64,000 bases of DNA, from assembly GCF_029946505.1 (NCBI RefSeq), contig NZ_JARZHG010000049.1:1-64000 (forward strand), in the 5' to 3' direction. Under the pieces are notes generated by a model. It was not told the origin of the DNA and made no database searches. It saw nothing but the letters and a program-made list of their open reading frames with translations. This stretch comes from Polyangium sp. y55x31. Its GTDB lineage: Bacteria > Myxococcota_A > Polyangia > Polyangiales > Polyangiaceae. Of this stretch, positions 1 through 9,737 are shown one piece after another. Within the stretch, counting starts at the first letter, position 1, and each line of letters opens with the position of its first letter. A program made the translations under genes and the position numbers.

Positions 1-1
1 C

Positions 2-244
2 GGCGGCGGTCCGACGAGCTCGGGCGTCGGCGGCGGCGGCGGAGCGGGCGCGTCCGGCGGCGCGGGCGCAGGCGCGTCCGGCGGCGCGGGCGGCGCCTCG
101 GCGGGCGATTCCGGCTCCGAGGGGAGCTGCAGTTGCCGCGTGGCCGGAACGACGGACGCCGGGACGAACCAGGGCGCCCTCGCGCTCGTGGCCGGCGCCT
201 TCGTGGCGACCCGCATTCGCCGTCGTTTGCGCGCCTCGCGCTGA
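2..244 (+). CDS. C-terminal end of a MYXO-CTERM sorted surface protein (5' end outside window)
   Basis: Only the last 80 codons are present; the frame is open from the left edge to the TGA at 242-244. The first ~40 residues are almost entirely Gly, Ala and Ser, a flexible linker. Then follow the cysteine pair in SCSCRVAG, a short hydrophobic stretch (ALALVAGAFVA) and a basic tail (RIRRRLRASR). That order (Cys motif, one transmembrane helix, Arg cluster) is the MYXO-CTERM sorting signal used by myxobacteria to anchor exported proteins at the cell surface. The function of the missing N-terminal part cannot be told. It is 18 nt upstream of ligA on the same strand. Confidence 0.8.
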   Translation, partial: GGGPTSSGVGGGGGAGASGGAGAGASGGAGGASAGDSGSEGSCSCRVAGTTDAGTNQGALALVAGAFVATRIRRRLRASR

Positions 245-2281
<2,037 letters not shown>

Positions 2282-2387
2282 CTCACGACAGACGGAAAAA
2301 ACATTTCCCCCTGTGGACGTCCGGTCGTCGCGGCACGACGTACAGCTTGCCTGCCCGGGGCTGTCCCGGGCGCAGGGGGGATGTACG

Positions 2388-2786
2388 ATGAACGTCATCA
2401 AGTCGTTGTTCTTGGCCGTGATGTCGATGGGTCTCGTCGGGATCGCCAGCGTGGCCCGCGCCGAGCAGCCGATGGAGGAAGGCATCGTCGCCGAGGCCGA
2501 GGGCGCGCTCGTGGACAACGAAGCCACCGAGGAGCGCAACATCACGGAGTCCGACGAGGCGCTGGTGAGCCAGGACTGGGACCCCTTCGATTACAATTCG
2601 TTCCGTCGTCATGGCGGGCGGCGCGAATGTCGTGAGTTCTGCCAGGAAGAGTACTTCCGATGTGAGCGGTTCGACGATCGGTTCATGCGTCGCGGCTATG
2701 ACCGCGATCGGTTCCGTCGCCACGGTCGGTGCCAGCGCGAGTTCAACTTCTGCATCAGGCGGGTCTGTCGCGGCGGCCGCTTCTGA
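2388..2786 (+). CDS. small exported Cys-rich, Arg-rich protein
   Basis: A 132-residue protein that I do not recognise. The ATG at 2388 was chosen because it follows a purine-rich GCAGGGGGG (2372-2380) and opens a clear signal peptide (MNVIKSLFLAVMSMG... ending near SVARA); an upstream ATG at 2381 is out of frame. The mature part starts acidic (EE, EAEG, ESDE) and ends in a strongly basic tail rich in Arg, Phe and Asp with six cysteines (REC, EFC, FRC, GRC, NFC, RVC), which suggests disulfide-bonded packing outside the cytoplasm. Acidic half and basic half may be a pro-region and a mature peptide, but this is inference. Confidence 0.7.
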   Translation: MNVIKSLFLAVMSMGLVGIASVARAEQPMEEGIVAEAEGALVDNEATEERNITESDEALVSQDWDPFDYNSFRRHGGRRECREFCQEEYFRCERFDDRFMRRGYDRDRFRRHGRCQREFNFCIRRVCRGGRF

Positions 2787-2828
2787 TGCAACCCGACACG
2801 GCTCGAGAATCATAGATTGCCCGGCCCT

Positions 2829-2848
2829 CGCTCCCCGCTCGGGGAGCG
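2829..2848 (+). terminator. GC-rich hairpin after the small exported protein gene
   Basis: CGCTCCCC (2829-2836) and GGGGAGCG (2841-2848) form a perfect 8-bp stem with a 4-base loop, 43 nt after the stop at 2786 and before the SDR gene. No T tract follows, so it is at best a weak intrinsic terminator or an mRNA-stabilising stem. Confidence 0.4.
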
Positions 2849-2906
2849 GGGGCCGCGGCCCATTGAAGCGGCAGGGGGGGTCGTTTCGCGCCGGAGGGGA
2901 ATCGAC

Positions 2907-3830
2907 ATGGGGGATTCGAGCGCGATCAAGGGGTTGGTCGTCGTCATCACCGGCGGGTCGAGCGGCATCGGGCTCGCGACGGCCGAGGCGTTCGCCCGGC
3001 GCGGGGCGCGGCTCGTGCTCGCGGCGCGGCAGGAGGACGCACTCGCGGAGGCGGCGCGCGCATGCGAGGCACTCGGCGCCGAGGCGCTCGCCGTGCCGAC
3101 CGACGTGACCGACGAGGCCGCCGTCGAGGCGCTCGCGCAGGCGGCGGTCGCTCGTTTTGGCCGCATCGACGTTTGGATCAACAATGCGGCGCTCCTGCTC
3201 TTCGGCACGCTGCTCGACACGCCGAGCGCCGCCTGGAAGCGGGTCGTCGAGACGAACCTCTATGGCTACTTCCACGGCGTCCGGGCCGCGCTGCCTGTGT
3301 TCCTCGCGCAGGGCCGCGGCATTCTCATCAACAACGTCTCGGGCTGGGGGTTCGTGGGCGCGCCGCTCGTGAGCTCGTACGTATCGAGCAAATTCGCGAT
3401 CCTCGGCCTCTCGGAGTGCCTGCGCCTCGAGCTCGCGCGTTTCCCGGACATCCACGTATGCTCGGTGTTCCCGCCCTCGGTGGACACGCCGATTTACGAG
3501 CGCGCGGGCAACTTCACGGGCCACGAGGTCGGGCCGGTCCCGCCGGTCTCCTCGGCGAACGACGTGGCCGAGATCCTCGTCGCCCTCGCCGAACGGCCGC
3601 GCGCGCGGCGCACCGTCGGCCTCGCAGGCGCCTTCATTTACGTGTTCAGCCGGCTCTCACCGGCGCTCTCGGCGCGTTTCATGGGCTCGTTCACGCGCCA
3701 TTTTTCGATCCACACAGCGCGCGCGACGCCGACGCTCGGCAATCTATTCGAGCCGAAAGAGCCGCACGCGAAGAGCGGCGGATTCGGCTGGCTCGGCCTG
3801 CGCCGCGGGGGGAGGGGGACGCTCTACTGA
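2907..3830 (+). CDS. SDR family short-chain dehydrogenase/reductase
   Basis: A classical short-chain dehydrogenase of 307 residues, predicted to use NAD(P)H on an unknown alcohol or ketone. The glycine-rich cofactor motif TGGSSGIG is at residues 15-22, the NNA motif at 92-94, and the catalytic residues are N117, S145, Y158 and K162 (YVSSK). After the Rossmann domain there is a C-terminal extension of about 60 residues with a hydrophobic patch (GAFIYVFSRLSPALSARF), as in SDRs annotated SDR family NAD(P)-dependent oxidoreductase with membrane-associated tails. Start at ATG 2907 because GGAGGGG lies at 2893-2899; longer in-frame starts have no ribosome binding site. Substrate unknown. Confidence 0.9.
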   Translation: MGDSSAIKGLVVVITGGSSGIGLATAEAFARRGARLVLAARQEDALAEAARACEALGAEALAVPTDVTDEAAVEALAQAAVARFGRIDVWINNAALLLFGTLLDTPSAAWKRVVETNLYGYFHGVRAALPVFLAQGRGILINNVSGWGFVGAPLVSSYVSSKFAILGLSECLRLELARFPDIHVCSVFPPSVDTPIYERAGNFTGHEVGPVPPVSSANDVAEILVALAERPRARRTVGLAGAFIYVFSRLSPALSARFMGSFTRHFSIHTARATPTLGNLFEPKEPHAKSGGFGWLGLRRGGRGTLY

Positions 3831-3837
3831 AGGAGGG

Positions 3838-4395
3838 TCATGCCTTCGGATCGCGCCGATCTTCCGAGATGCGCCCGACGCCCGCGCCGTAATGATACGC
3901 GAGCTCCCCGCCGAGCCACGCCCCGGCCCCGAGAATCAGGAAACCGAGCGAGGACGCCGCGATCCCCGCGCCGCGGAGCCCCATCCCCCGCAGGATCACC
4001 GATCCCACCACGAGGTTCGTGCTCGCCAGGTTCGACACGGCGTGCACGAACGCCACGCGCCGCGGATTTCCATCGAGATAACTCCACTCCGTGAGGCCTG
4101 TGAGCGCCGCGGGCACAGTGGCCACGAGCCCGAACAGGAAGGCGAGATCCGCTCCGCGCGCCGCCCACGGGCTCCCGAGGAGCGTGGCGACATCGAGCAC
4201 GATGCCCGTCGTGAAGGCCCCGATGGGCACGGGGATCAGCGCCGGATGCAGCGGATGCCCGAGCCACGATCCATCGAGCGCCCTTCGAATGCGAGGGTGC
4301 CGTGCGAAGAAACCACGCACGGGCGCGTGGAACACGTCGACGATTTCATCGAGCGGGAGCCGCTCGACGACACGCAGGAGCCACGGAATTCTCAT
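3838..4395 (-). CDS. DUF2231 family integral membrane protein
   Basis: A 185-residue membrane protein. The N-terminal part carries the HPLHPALIPVPIGAF signature of the DUF2231 family, followed by four hydrophobic segments (around FTTGIVLDVATLL, DLAFLFGLVATVPAALTGL, VAFVHAVSNLASTNLVVGSV, GIAASSLGFLILGAGAWLGG). The ATG at 4395 was chosen over one 60 nt further upstream because AGGAGG stands just before it on the minus strand. The gene is convergent with the SDR gene with only 7 nt between the stops, and divergent from the gene at 4558. Family function is not established; some members sit with ferredoxin or Rieske-type proteins. Confidence 0.85.
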   Translation of the reverse strand: MRIPWLLRVVERLPLDEIVDVFHAPVRGFFARHPRIRRALDGSWLGHPLHPALIPVPIGAFTTGIVLDVATLLGSPWAARGADLAFLFGLVATVPAALTGLTEWSYLDGNPRRVAFVHAVSNLASTNLVVGSVILRGMGLRGAGIAASSLGFLILGAGAWLGGELAYHYGAGVGRISEDRRDPKA

Positions 4396-4557
4396 GCTGC
4401 CTCCTCGCAATGCCGGTGAAGCAACGCCCGGGCCGTCCGCCGGCAAATCGTCCACTCTGGAATCGCGGTCGCCGCGACGAGCCCACGGAAATGCGGGTTT
4501 TCAATCGCGCGGCGCCCGTGGTTCCATGGCACGCGTCATCTTTCGGGGAGGTAATTC

Positions 4558-5115
4558 ATGGGAACGACGACGATGGCGAACGGCACGACATCACGCGGCG
4601 GGGGCGCCGTGCGCGCACGAAGCCTGGACGATCTCGCGAAGCTCTCGAGCACGGAGCTCGCTCGACTTTACCGCGAGGCCCCTGCGCCCGTGAGCGTCGA
4701 GCGCCTCGTGGGGACGCCGAAGGGCCGCATGCTCGCCGTCCGCGGCACCGACGGCACGCCGCTTTTTTCGGCCCTCAAGTTCCTCGCGTCCCGCCGGCGT
4801 TTTCCCTGGGATGGAAAGAGCTTCGGCGCGCTCGGCCCGCACGAGGGCACGGGCATCAACCGCGTAAAACTCCTGCCGTTCCGGTTCGACTGGTTCCCGT
4901 TCCGCACGCGGATCGAGCCCTCCGCGGTCGACGGCCGCCCCTGCGTCTACCTCGACTACGAGCAACCCGGAAATCCCTTCTTCATCGCCCGCATCCGCGA
5001 CGAGATCCGCGAGGTCGCGCCCGGTCTCTGGCTCGGCCCGGCCATGGCGAAGACGAAGAAGGGCGCGGTCCACGTGCTCTGGTTCGCCGTCGACTTCAGC
5101 AAGCCCTCGGCCTGA
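4558..5115 (+). CDS. conserved hypothetical protein, possibly calycin-like
   Basis: A 185-residue cytoplasmic protein without signal peptide or membrane segment. GGGGAGGTAATTC directly precedes the ATG. Residues ~25-60 form a helical, charged segment; residues ~60-180 are rich in predicted strands with many aromatic residues (KLLPFRFDWFPFRTRIEP, YLDYEQPGNPFF) and end with GLWLGPAM and VLWFAVDF. The conserved W-x-G and the alternating strands resemble small lipocalin/nitrobindin-like barrels and GXWXG/DUF4334-type proteins, but I cannot assign the family. It is divergent from the DUF2231 gene, so the two may share a control region (4396-4557). Confidence 0.7.
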   Translation: MGTTTMANGTTSRGGGAVRARSLDDLAKLSSTELARLYREAPAPVSVERLVGTPKGRMLAVRGTDGTPLFSALKFLASRRRFPWDGKSFGALGPHEGTGINRVKLLPFRFDWFPFRTRIEPSAVDGRPCVYLDYEQPGNPFFIARIRDEIREVAPGLWLGPAMAKTKKGAVHVLWFAVDFSKPSA

Positions 5116-5209
5116 CGACGCCACGCGCGAAGCGGCTTGCTTCGGCCCGCGAATGGGGTGACGATCGAGCGCGCCGTTCGTTTGTCTTCAAAAGAAACCC
5201 GTTCGACGA

Positions 5210-5215
5210 TACCCT
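5210..5215 (+). promoter_or_regulatory. candidate -10 box, leaderless, for the antiporter gene
   Basis: TACCCT, 8 nt before the ATG at 5224; TTCAAA at 5187-5192 lies 17 nt upstream as a weak -35. No ribosome binding site is visible at this start. Confidence 0.4.
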
Positions 5216-5223
5216 CCACTCCG

Positions 5224-7269
5224 ATGGGCCAGATTCCGCTTCTCGACGAGATCGCCGTCATCGCGGCCCTCGGCGTCCTCGTGACCGTCGTCCTCTCGCG
5301 ACTCTCGTTGCCCACGGTCGCGGGGCTGCTCTTCTCGGGCGCGCTCGTGGGGCCGTTCGGCTTCAAGCTCGTACGCTCGATCCACGCCATCGAGATCCTC
5401 GCCGAGATCGGCGTGGTCCTCTTGCTCTTCACGATCGGCCTCGAGTTCTCGCTCGCGCGCCTGAAGAGCATCTTCCGCCAGGTCGCGCTCGGCGGGATCA
5501 TCCAGGTCGGGCTCACCACGGCCGTCGTCGCGTTCGTCGCGAACGCCCTCGGGCAGCCGGCCGGGCGCAGCGTCTTTTACGGCTTCGTCTTCGCGCTCTC
5601 GAGCACAGCGATCGTCCTCCGCGCCCTGGCCGAGCGGCGCGAGCTCGACGCGCCGCACGGCCGCTTCATCGTCGGCACCCTGATCTTCCAGGACCTCTGC
5701 GTCGTCCCGATGGTCCTCGTCGTCCCCATGCTCGGCGAAGGCTCCGCGGGCACGAACATGGCCAAGGAGATCAGCTTCGCGCTCGGCAAGGCCACGGCCG
5801 TCGTCGTCGCGACCATCCTCGTCGCGCGACTCGTCGTGCCGCGGGCTCTGCGCTGGGTCGCGGCGAGCCGCAGCCGCGAGGTCTTCCTGCTCGCGGTGCT
5901 CGCGCTTTGCGTCGGCACCGCGTGGCTCACGTCGCTCGCCGGCCTCTCGCTCGCGCTCGGCGCCTTCCTCGGCGGCATGGTCGTCGCCGACACCGAGTAC
6001 GGCCATCGCGCCATGGGCGACATGCTCCCGCTGCGCGACGCCTTCGTGAGCGTCTTCTTCGTCTCGCTCGGCATGCTCTTCGACCCGCGGGTCGTGCTCG
6101 AACGACCGCTGCTCGTTTTGCTCCTGCTCGGCGGCTTCCTCATCGCCAAGGGCCTGCTCGCCACCATCGCCGCGATCGCCATGCGTTTCCCGGCGCGCGT
6201 CGCCTGGCTCGCGGGCGTGGGGCTCGCGCAGTTCGGTGAGTTCGGGTTCGTCCTCGCGCGCCTCGGCGAGAGCGCGGGCGTCGTGGACGAGCATGCCACG
6301 CGCCCGCTCCTCGCGGCCGGCATCGCCAGCATGTTCCTCACGCCGGTCTTCGTGCGCGTCGCGCCGCACGTCACCGCGGGCCAGCGATTGCTCGCGCCGC
6401 TCGAGCGGCTCATCGGCGTCCGCAGCATCGACGAGGCGGACGCGGGCGAGGCGCACGGGCTCGCGGATCACGTGGTCATCGTGGGCTTCGGCGTCGCGGG
6501 CAAGCTCGTGGCGCGCGCGCTCGCGGCGTGCGGCGTGCGCTACGTCGTGCTCGAATTGAACGCCGAGACCGTCCGCGCCGCGCGCACCGCGGGAGAGCCC
6601 CTGTATTACGGCGACGCGACGAGCGAAGAGGCGCTCGGGCATGCGCACCTCGAAAAGGCCCGCGCACTTCTTTTGCTGATGAACGATCCGCAGGCCGCGC
6701 AGCGCGTGGTGGACACGGCCAAGCGTGTCGCGCCCGAGGTGCCGATCCTCATGCGGGCCCATTACCTCCTCGAGAAACCCGCGCTTTTGCGGATGGGCGC
6801 GACGGACGTGGTGGCCGAGGAGGTCGAGGGCGGCGTGGAGATCCTCGCGCGGCTCCTCCGCTGGCTCGACGTGCCGCGCAACGTGATCGACGATCGCGTG
6901 GACGAGGCGCGCGCGACCACGCAAACGACCGAGCGCACGCACAAGCTGCCGCGGCGGGTGCTCGGCGAACACGCGGATCTCGCCGAGCTCAAGATCGAGA
7001 GCGCCTCGGTGACGGCGGCGAGCGCGGCCGTCGGGCGTTCGGTGGCGTCGCTCGGCGTGCGTCGCCGGACCGGGGCGCTCATCGTCGCGGTGCGCCGCGG
7101 CGACAAACTCCTCGAACAGATGGATCCTCACAAGCCTTTCGAGCTCGGCGACATCGTCTACCTCGCGGGGCCCGTGGGCGCGGTGAAAAAAGCCGTCGAT
7201 CTCCTCAGCCGGCCGCTGGCCGAAGGCGAGGCGCCGGTGAGCGAGGCGATGCCGGTGTCACGCGGTTGA
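5224..7269 (+). CDS. Kef/CPA2-family monovalent cation:proton antiporter with RCK domains
   Basis: A 681-residue inner-membrane transporter. The first ~385 residues carry about a dozen hydrophobic segments of the Na+/H+ exchanger fold, including GLEFSLARLKSIFRQ and the SLGMLFDPRVVL region typical of CPA2 proteins. From about residue 414 a TrkA-N/RCK domain begins with the Rossmann motif VVIVGFGVAGKL, followed near residue 590 by a TrkA-C domain ending at GDIVYLAGPVGAV. By family knowledge it exchanges K+ or Na+ for H+, gated by a nucleotide or thiol ligand at the RCK domain. The ATG at 5224 starts right at the first helix; in-frame GTG/ATG codons up to 5137 would add a polar, non-family extension. 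Confidence 0.93.
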   Translation: MGQIPLLDEIAVIAALGVLVTVVLSRLSLPTVAGLLFSGALVGPFGFKLVRSIHAIEILAEIGVVLLLFTIGLEFSLARLKSIFRQVALGGIIQVGLTTAVVAFVANALGQPAGRSVFYGFVFALSSTAIVLRALAERRELDAPHGRFIVGTLIFQDLCVVPMVLVVPMLGEGSAGTNMAKEISFALGKATAVVVATILVARLVVPRALRWVAASRSREVFLLAVLALCVGTAWLTSLAGLSLALGAFLGGMVVADTEYGHRAMGDMLPLRDAFVSVFFVSLGMLFDPRVVLERPLLVLLLLGGFLIAKGLLATIAAIAMRFPARVAWLAGVGLAQFGEFGFVLARLGESAGVVDEHATRPLLAAGIASMFLTPVFVRVAPHVTAGQRLLAPLERLIGVRSIDEADAGEAHGLADHVVIVGFGVAGKLVARALAACGVRYVVLELNAETVRAARTAGEPLYYGDATSEEALGHAHLEKARALLLLMNDPQAAQRVVDTAKRVAPEVPILMRAHYLLEKPALLRMGATDVVAEEVEGGVEILARLLRWLDVPRNVIDDRVDEARATTQTTERTHKLPRRVLGEHADLAELKIESASVTAASAAVGRSVASLGVRRRTGALIVAVRRGDKLLEQMDPHKPFELGDIVYLAGPVGAVKKAVDLLSRPLAEGEAPVSEAMPVSRG

Positions 7270-7294
7270 CGCAGATTCGCCGCAATCGTACGCC
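7266..7294 (+). promoter_or_regulatory. candidate sigma-70-like promoter of the Cys-rich lipoprotein gene
   Basis: TTGACG (7266-7271), 17 nt, TACGCC (7289-7294), then 6 nt to the ATG at 7301. The -35 box overlaps the stop codon of the antiporter gene. Spacing is ideal; the -10 box is weak at its last base. Confidence 0.4.
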
Positions 7295-7300
7295 GCGGCG

Positions 7301-8278
7301 ATGGTCCATCGATTTGCCATCCTCACAGCATCTCTCTTCACCCTCGTCGCCGTCGCCGCGTGTAGCGACGACACGGAGAGCGGCAATCCCACGGGCCCGA
7401 CCCTCGAAGAGGCCGGGGAAAAGACCATCGAGGTCCGCTGCGCGGCGAGCGTCGCCTGCGGCCTCTACGAGAGCGACGCCGAGTGCCGCGCGTCGGTGCT
7501 CGACACGAACGCCCAGTACGAAGCCTCGGTCGAGGCCGGCCGCGTCAAGTATCACCCCGAGAAGTTGCAGGCCTGCCTCGACGGCCTGAAGGGCGTTCTC
7601 GAGGACTGCTCCATCAGCGATCTCTTTGGTGCTCCATCAAAAGCCAACGACGTGGCCTGCGCCGAGGCGTTCGAGCCCACGGTGGCCGACGGAGGCAAGT
7701 GTTACGCGTCGCTCGAGTGCATCTCGCAGAGCTGCACGCTCCCGTGTATCGAGGGGTGTTGCGAGGGCACGTGTGCCCCGAGCACACGCGCGAAGATCGG
7801 CGAGTCGTGCGCGAACGGCGAGACGTGCGAGGACAACGCCTATTGCCAGACCGACGACATGGGCAACCCGACCACGTGCGCGGCGCAGGTCGACGCGGGC
7901 GGGGCGTGCACCTCGTTCGATCAGTGCAAGCTGCCGTCGTTCTGCGCGCTCGATTTCATGACCGGCATGGGCACCTGCGTCGTCCCCGCCGCGCACGACG
8001 CGACGTGCGATCAGAAAGCCGTTTTCAAGTGTGATCGCCTCGACGATTATTGTGATCCCACGACGAACAAATGCACCACGGGCAAGGCCATCGGCGAGGC
8101 GTGCCCCATGGGCGTCCAGTGCATTCCGTATGCGACCTGCGACGCCGGCGGCATGTGCAAGAAAAAGCCCGGCGAGGGCGGGACGTGTGATCCGATGAGC
8201 TTCGCCGAATGCCTCGGCGATCTCCAGTGCGAAATGGACGGCACCTGCAAGTTCCCCGCGACGAACGCCTGCCCTTGA
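7301..8278 (+). CDS. cysteine-rich lipoprotein (Dickkopf-like Cys repeats)
   Basis: A 325-residue exported lipoprotein: signal peptide with lipobox VAAC (lipid-modified Cys21), then a mature part with more than 25 cysteines. After an acidic helical domain (residues ~30-110) come short Cys modules such as GKCYASLECISQSC, GGACTSFDQC and GGTCDPMSFAEC, a pattern repeated in many myxobacterial surface lipoproteins and often matched to Dickkopf N-terminal Cys-rich domains. Function is unknown; binding or surface-structural roles are possible. The ATG at 7301 has no ribosome binding site. It follows the antiporter gene by 31 nt. Confidence 0.85.
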   Translation: MVHRFAILTASLFTLVAVAACSDDTESGNPTGPTLEEAGEKTIEVRCAASVACGLYESDAECRASVLDTNAQYEASVEAGRVKYHPEKLQACLDGLKGVLEDCSISDLFGAPSKANDVACAEAFEPTVADGGKCYASLECISQSCTLPCIEGCCEGTCAPSTRAKIGESCANGETCEDNAYCQTDDMGNPTTCAAQVDAGGACTSFDQCKLPSFCALDFMTGMGTCVVPAAHDATCDQKAVFKCDRLDDYCDPTTNKCTTGKAIGEACPMGVQCIPYATCDAGGMCKKKPGEGGTCDPMSFAECLGDLQCEMDGTCKFPATNACP

Positions 8279-8557
8279 GCTCTGCGACGGCGAGCGCTTC
8301 GAACGCGAGTTCGTCCCGCTCGATCCCATAGCGGCGGGTGCCGGGATGGAACGTCGTGCCTCCGGCAAACCCGAGACGAGATCGGAGAATGCGCGTATGC
8401 GCAGGACGTGCACGCGCGAGGCCCACGCAAAGCGTGCGTTCGGCGCAAAGCGTGCGTTCGCGAGCGCGCGTCTGCACCGTGCAAACCGTGCGTTCACGCG
8501 GCGCAAAGCATGCGTAGGCACGGCGCGCCGAAAAGGTGAGAAAGCCGCGAAGAATCG
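8279..8557 (+). other. intergenic region with imperfect direct repeats
   Basis: About 280 nt without a credible gene between the lipoprotein and the signalling operon. It contains the short direct repeats listed separately. A 71-codon open frame on the plus strand and the end of a long minus-strand frame cross it, but both simply follow the repeats (KRAF / NARFA) and have no start signal. Confidence 0.6.
8426..8516 (+). repeat. four imperfect 17-bp direct repeats (CGCAAAGCGTGCGTTCG)
   Basis: Two identical copies of CGCAAAGCGTGCGTTCG lie at 8426-8442 and 8444-8460. Diverged copies follow at about 8480-8496 (TGCAAACCGTGCGTTCA) and 8502-8518 (CGCAAAGCATGCGTAGG). They sit 40-130 bp upstream of the promoter of the signalling operon and could be activator or repressor binding sites, or a small local duplication. 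Confidence 0.6.
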
Positions 8558-8587
8558 TTGACACTGCGTCGAAAGATTGCTTACGCT
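8558..8587 (+). promoter_or_regulatory. sigma-70-like promoter of the four-gene signalling operon
   Basis: A perfect -35 box TTGACA (8558-8563), 18 nt, then TACGCT (8582-8587), which keeps the TA...T core of a -10 box. Transcription would start near 8594 and give a leader of about 50 nt ahead of the ATG at 8643. Confidence 0.55.
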
Positions 8588-8603
8588 GATTTGGCTTTTT
8601 CAA

Positions 8604-8634
8604 CCCCTCGCACGGTTCGACGTGACGCGAGGGG
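8604..8634 (+). promoter_or_regulatory. leader hairpin covering the ribosome binding site of the histidine kinase gene
   Basis: CCCCTCGC (8604-8611) pairs perfectly with GCGAGGGG (8627-8634). The 15-nt loop has an inner ACG/CGT pairing. The 3' arm is the Shine-Dalgarno sequence (GAGGGGG, 8629-8635) for the ATG at 8643, so the folded leader would hide it. Confidence 0.5.
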
Positions 8635-8642
8635 GAAAGCAC

Positions 8643-9374
8643 ATGGAGGAACTTTTGCTCGCAGCCGATGGGGCTCCCTCGTCGTCTCGATTCGCGGCGC
8701 TCGTCGCCGGCCTGGGTCACGATTTGCGTGCGCCGCTGCACGCGATCCTGGGCGCGACCGGTCTCCTGATCGAGGAGGTGGGAGAGGGCGCGGGCCATGA
8801 AACCTGGCTCGTCGACCTGAAGGCAATCGATACGTCCGGGAGGCAGCTCGTGGATCTCCTGGAGCTCCTGATCGAGCTTGCGCGTGTCGAGTCGGGCAAG
8901 GCGCCGATCACGCACACCGTCGGGACCATCGAATCCGTCGTCGAGCCCCTCCTTTCGGCCTTGCAGAGCCGCGGGGCGCGGATCGAGCTCCGCCGCGAGG
9001 GCACTCCGGCGCCCGTGCTCGCCGACATGCGTCGCGCGAAGGTCGCCCTCGGGGTGCTCCTGCGAATGGTGATGGCCCGCTCGGCCGAGCCCTCGGTGAC
9101 GATCGCCGTCACGCACGCCGCCGAAGACGTATCGATCTCCGTCGTCGTGGGCCCCGATTGCGCCGCAGCGTGGGGGCTCGCCGGCGACGCTTCGTTCACG
9201 GACGCGGGGCTGTCCCTCGTGCGCGCGCTATTGGCGCATGCGGGCTCCGCCTGGTCCGTGGAACATGCGCCGGACGGTGGCGCGACGATTGCTTTGACGG
9301 TGCCGAGGCCACGGGGCTCGCCGGCGGACGTACGGGAGGAGGAGAAGCATGGCACGCATCCTGGTCGTCGATGA
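8643..9374 (+). CDS. histidine kinase-like protein with degenerate ATPase domain
   Basis: First gene of the signalling operon, 243 residues, soluble. A HisKA-type dimerisation region has the phosphoacceptor motif GHDLRAPLHAI with His26. The C-terminal half resembles HATPase_c but is eroded: the N-box asparagine is absent (VLLRMVMARSAE), the DxGxG G1 box is absent, and only a G2-like stretch (AGLSLVRALLAHAG) and the final strand (GGATIALTVP) remain. It may therefore accept or relay phosphate rather than autophosphorylate. The start at 8643 follows GAGGGGG; longer frames are not needed. The 3' end overlaps the next gene by 26 nt, which suggests translational coupling. Confidence 0.85.
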   Translation: MEELLLAADGAPSSSRFAALVAGLGHDLRAPLHAILGATGLLIEEVGEGAGHETWLVDLKAIDTSGRQLVDLLELLIELARVESGKAPITHTVGTIESVVEPLLSALQSRGARIELRREGTPAPVLADMRRAKVALGVLLRMVMARSAEPSVTIAVTHAAEDVSISVVVGPDCAAAWGLAGDASFTDAGLSLVRALLAHAGSAWSVEHAPDGGATIALTVPRPRGSPADVREEEKHGTHPGRR

Positions 9375-9723
9375 CGACACGGTATTCGGGTGGCTGACCC
9401 AGCGAAGGCTCCAGAACGCGGGTCATATCGTGGACGTGCGCGGAGGGCCAATGGGCGTCTTCGCCGACCTTTCGAAGGGGGACTACGACCTCGTCCTGCT
9501 CGATTTGCGCATGCCGGCGTTGAGCGGCGCCGACATCGTCCGCATGGTCCGCTCGCGCAAAGGGATCACGACGAAGATCGTGCTCTACAGCAGCGTCGAC
9601 GAGGAGGAGCTCGCCGAGCGCGCGCGTACGCTCGGCGTCGAGGGGTATGCGACGAAGGGGGAGATGTCGCGGCTGCTCGACGTGGTCCGCTCCGTGCTCG
9701 GGAGCAACGCGGCGAGCGCTTGA
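9349..9723 (+). CDS. single-domain response regulator
   Basis: A stand-alone receiver of 124 residues without an output domain. Acidic pocket DDD at 8-10, phosphoacceptor D52 in LLDLRMPALSG, conserved Ser region (VLYSS) and the lysine in GYATKGE near 105. The ATG at 9349 follows GGAGGAGAAGC, inside the end of the upstream kinase gene. Likely a phosphorelay intermediate or a protein-interaction switch with the neighbouring kinases. Confidence 0.93.
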   Translation: MARILVVDDDTVFGWLTQRRLQNAGHIVDVRGGPMGVFADLSKGDYDLVLLDLRMPALSGADIVRMVRSRKGITTKIVLYSSVDEEELAERARTLGVEGYATKGEMSRLLDVVRSVLGSNAASA

Positions 9724-9737
9724 GCAGGGGGCCCCCG

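Noticed and set aside
5188-7131. A 647-codon minus-strand frame opposite the antiporter gene
   Set aside because: Rich in His, Glu, Asp and Arg as expected from the reverse complement of Val/Leu/Ala codons; no start signal.
8346-8561. A 71-codon plus-strand frame with KRAF repeats
   Set aside because: It only follows the DNA repeats, has no ribosome binding site and ends at the promoter of the next operon.
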